A stretch of DNA of 64,000 bases from Terrisporobacter glycolicus ATCC 14880 = DSM 1288 (GTDB lineage: Bacteria > Bacillota > Clostridia > Peptostreptococcales > Peptostreptococcaceae): the NCBI RefSeq assembly GCF_036812735.1, contig NZ_CP117523.1, positions 2,108,001 to 2,172,000 of the forward strand, written 5' to 3'. Numbering within the stretch: the first letter of the stretch is position 1; each line of letters opens with the position of its first letter. Made by a program: the position numbers and the translations under genes. This document shows, in pieces, positions 63,812 through 64,000 of the stretch. The notes under the pieces are model-generated. The model was not told the origin of the DNA. It searched no databases and was given only the letters and a program-made list of their open reading frames with translations.

Positions 63812-64000
63812 ATGAATGAAAAGAAACTTATAATGACTTTTAAAAATGCTTTAGGTAATAGCTTTTCCATCACTGTGGAGGATCCAAGAGAAGACTTGGA
63901 AGAACAAGATATAATAGACGCTATGAATTTGATCAAAGATAAGAATATCTTCCAACCAAATGGATATGACATAGCTGCTTGTGTATCTGCCAAAGTAGTT
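63812..64000 (+). CDS. DUF2922 family protein, 3' end outside window
   Basis: The first 63 codons of a DUF2922 (PF11148)-type protein: LIMTFKNALGNSFSITVEDP opens the domain, followed by DIIDAMNLIKDKNIFQPNGYD. Full-length members have about 70-75 residues, so only a few codons are missing. The ATG at 63812 follows AGGAGG. It is second in a DUF1659-DUF2922 pair; a YvrJ gene would be expected next. Function unknown. Confidence 0.88.
   Translation, partial: MNEKKLIMTFKNALGNSFSITVEDPREDLEEQDIIDAMNLIKDKNIFQPNGYDIAACVSAKVV

Overview
The window is very A+T-rich, densely coded and carries clostridial hallmarks: a solitary CooS-type carbon monoxide dehydrogenase, a type I-B CRISPR-Cas locus of the Cst1/Cst2 kind, BlaI/BlaR-like regulation, YtrA-type ABC operons, DUF1659/DUF2922 genes and strong AGGAGG ribosome sites. 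A low-GC anaerobic Firmicute of the Clostridia, probably Peptostreptococcaceae-like, is the best guess. This rests on gene content and I cannot name a species. No rRNA or tRNA gene was seen.

Layout. 1-203: start of a lipoprotein gene cut by the window edge. 429-7461: three tandem paralogous leucine-rich-repeat (BspA/LRR_5) proteins without signal peptides, then a PH-domain protein. 8395-9993: prfC (RF3). 10149-13551: a response regulator, ABC transporter and histidine kinase cassette. 13661-14380: a graveyard of decayed gene fragments that match, in order, a DUF1622 gene, blaR, blaI, an unnamed gene and prfC, all of which also exist in this window. 14468-17540: cooS and a divergent LysR regulator. 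17698-20826: DUF1622 protein, BlaR-like M56 peptidase and BlaI repressor with two operators. 20998-21211: a gene remnant whose 5' end was replaced by the distal end of the CRISPR array. 21212-31673: CRISPR array (27 full repeats) and cas2-cas1-cas4-cas3-cas5-cas7-cas8b-cas6, all read on the minus strand from cas6 towards the array.

31944-34526: two membrane-anchored proteins and an asparaginase. 34755-35204: a Staygreen-family protein. 35276-40786: a dipeptide catabolism locus (Ala-Glu-type epimerase, DUF819 transporter, S15 hydrolase) with a divergent XRE-cupin regulator. 40816-42129: zinc-ribbon protein and TauE/SafE exporter. 42353-46211: an iron-siderophore-type ABC transporter operon headed by a methyltransferase and preceded by a promoter-plus-hairpin leader that looks like an attenuator. 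46413-50552: two lipoproteins and two zinc-ribbon membrane proteins. 50775-55560: ECF sigma factor, membrane partner, ABC ATPase and two paralogous permeases. 55774-56874: exonuclease/phosphatase-family protein whose natural start appears to be ATA. 57133-59033: YtrA-type GntR-ABC operon with a clear operator. 59097-63204: phage-type replication and antirepressor genes without integrase or structural genes. 63510-64000: DUF1659 and DUF2922 genes, the latter cut by the right edge.

The most informative signals are linked. The decayed mosaic at 13661-14380 preserves the pre-CRISPR form of the gene at 20998-21211, so the window contains both the intact and the damaged states of one locus. Together they show a tandem duplication of a prfC-to-orf segment, loss of one copy through short-repeat deletions, and a deletion that fused the old end of the CRISPR array to a neighbouring gene.
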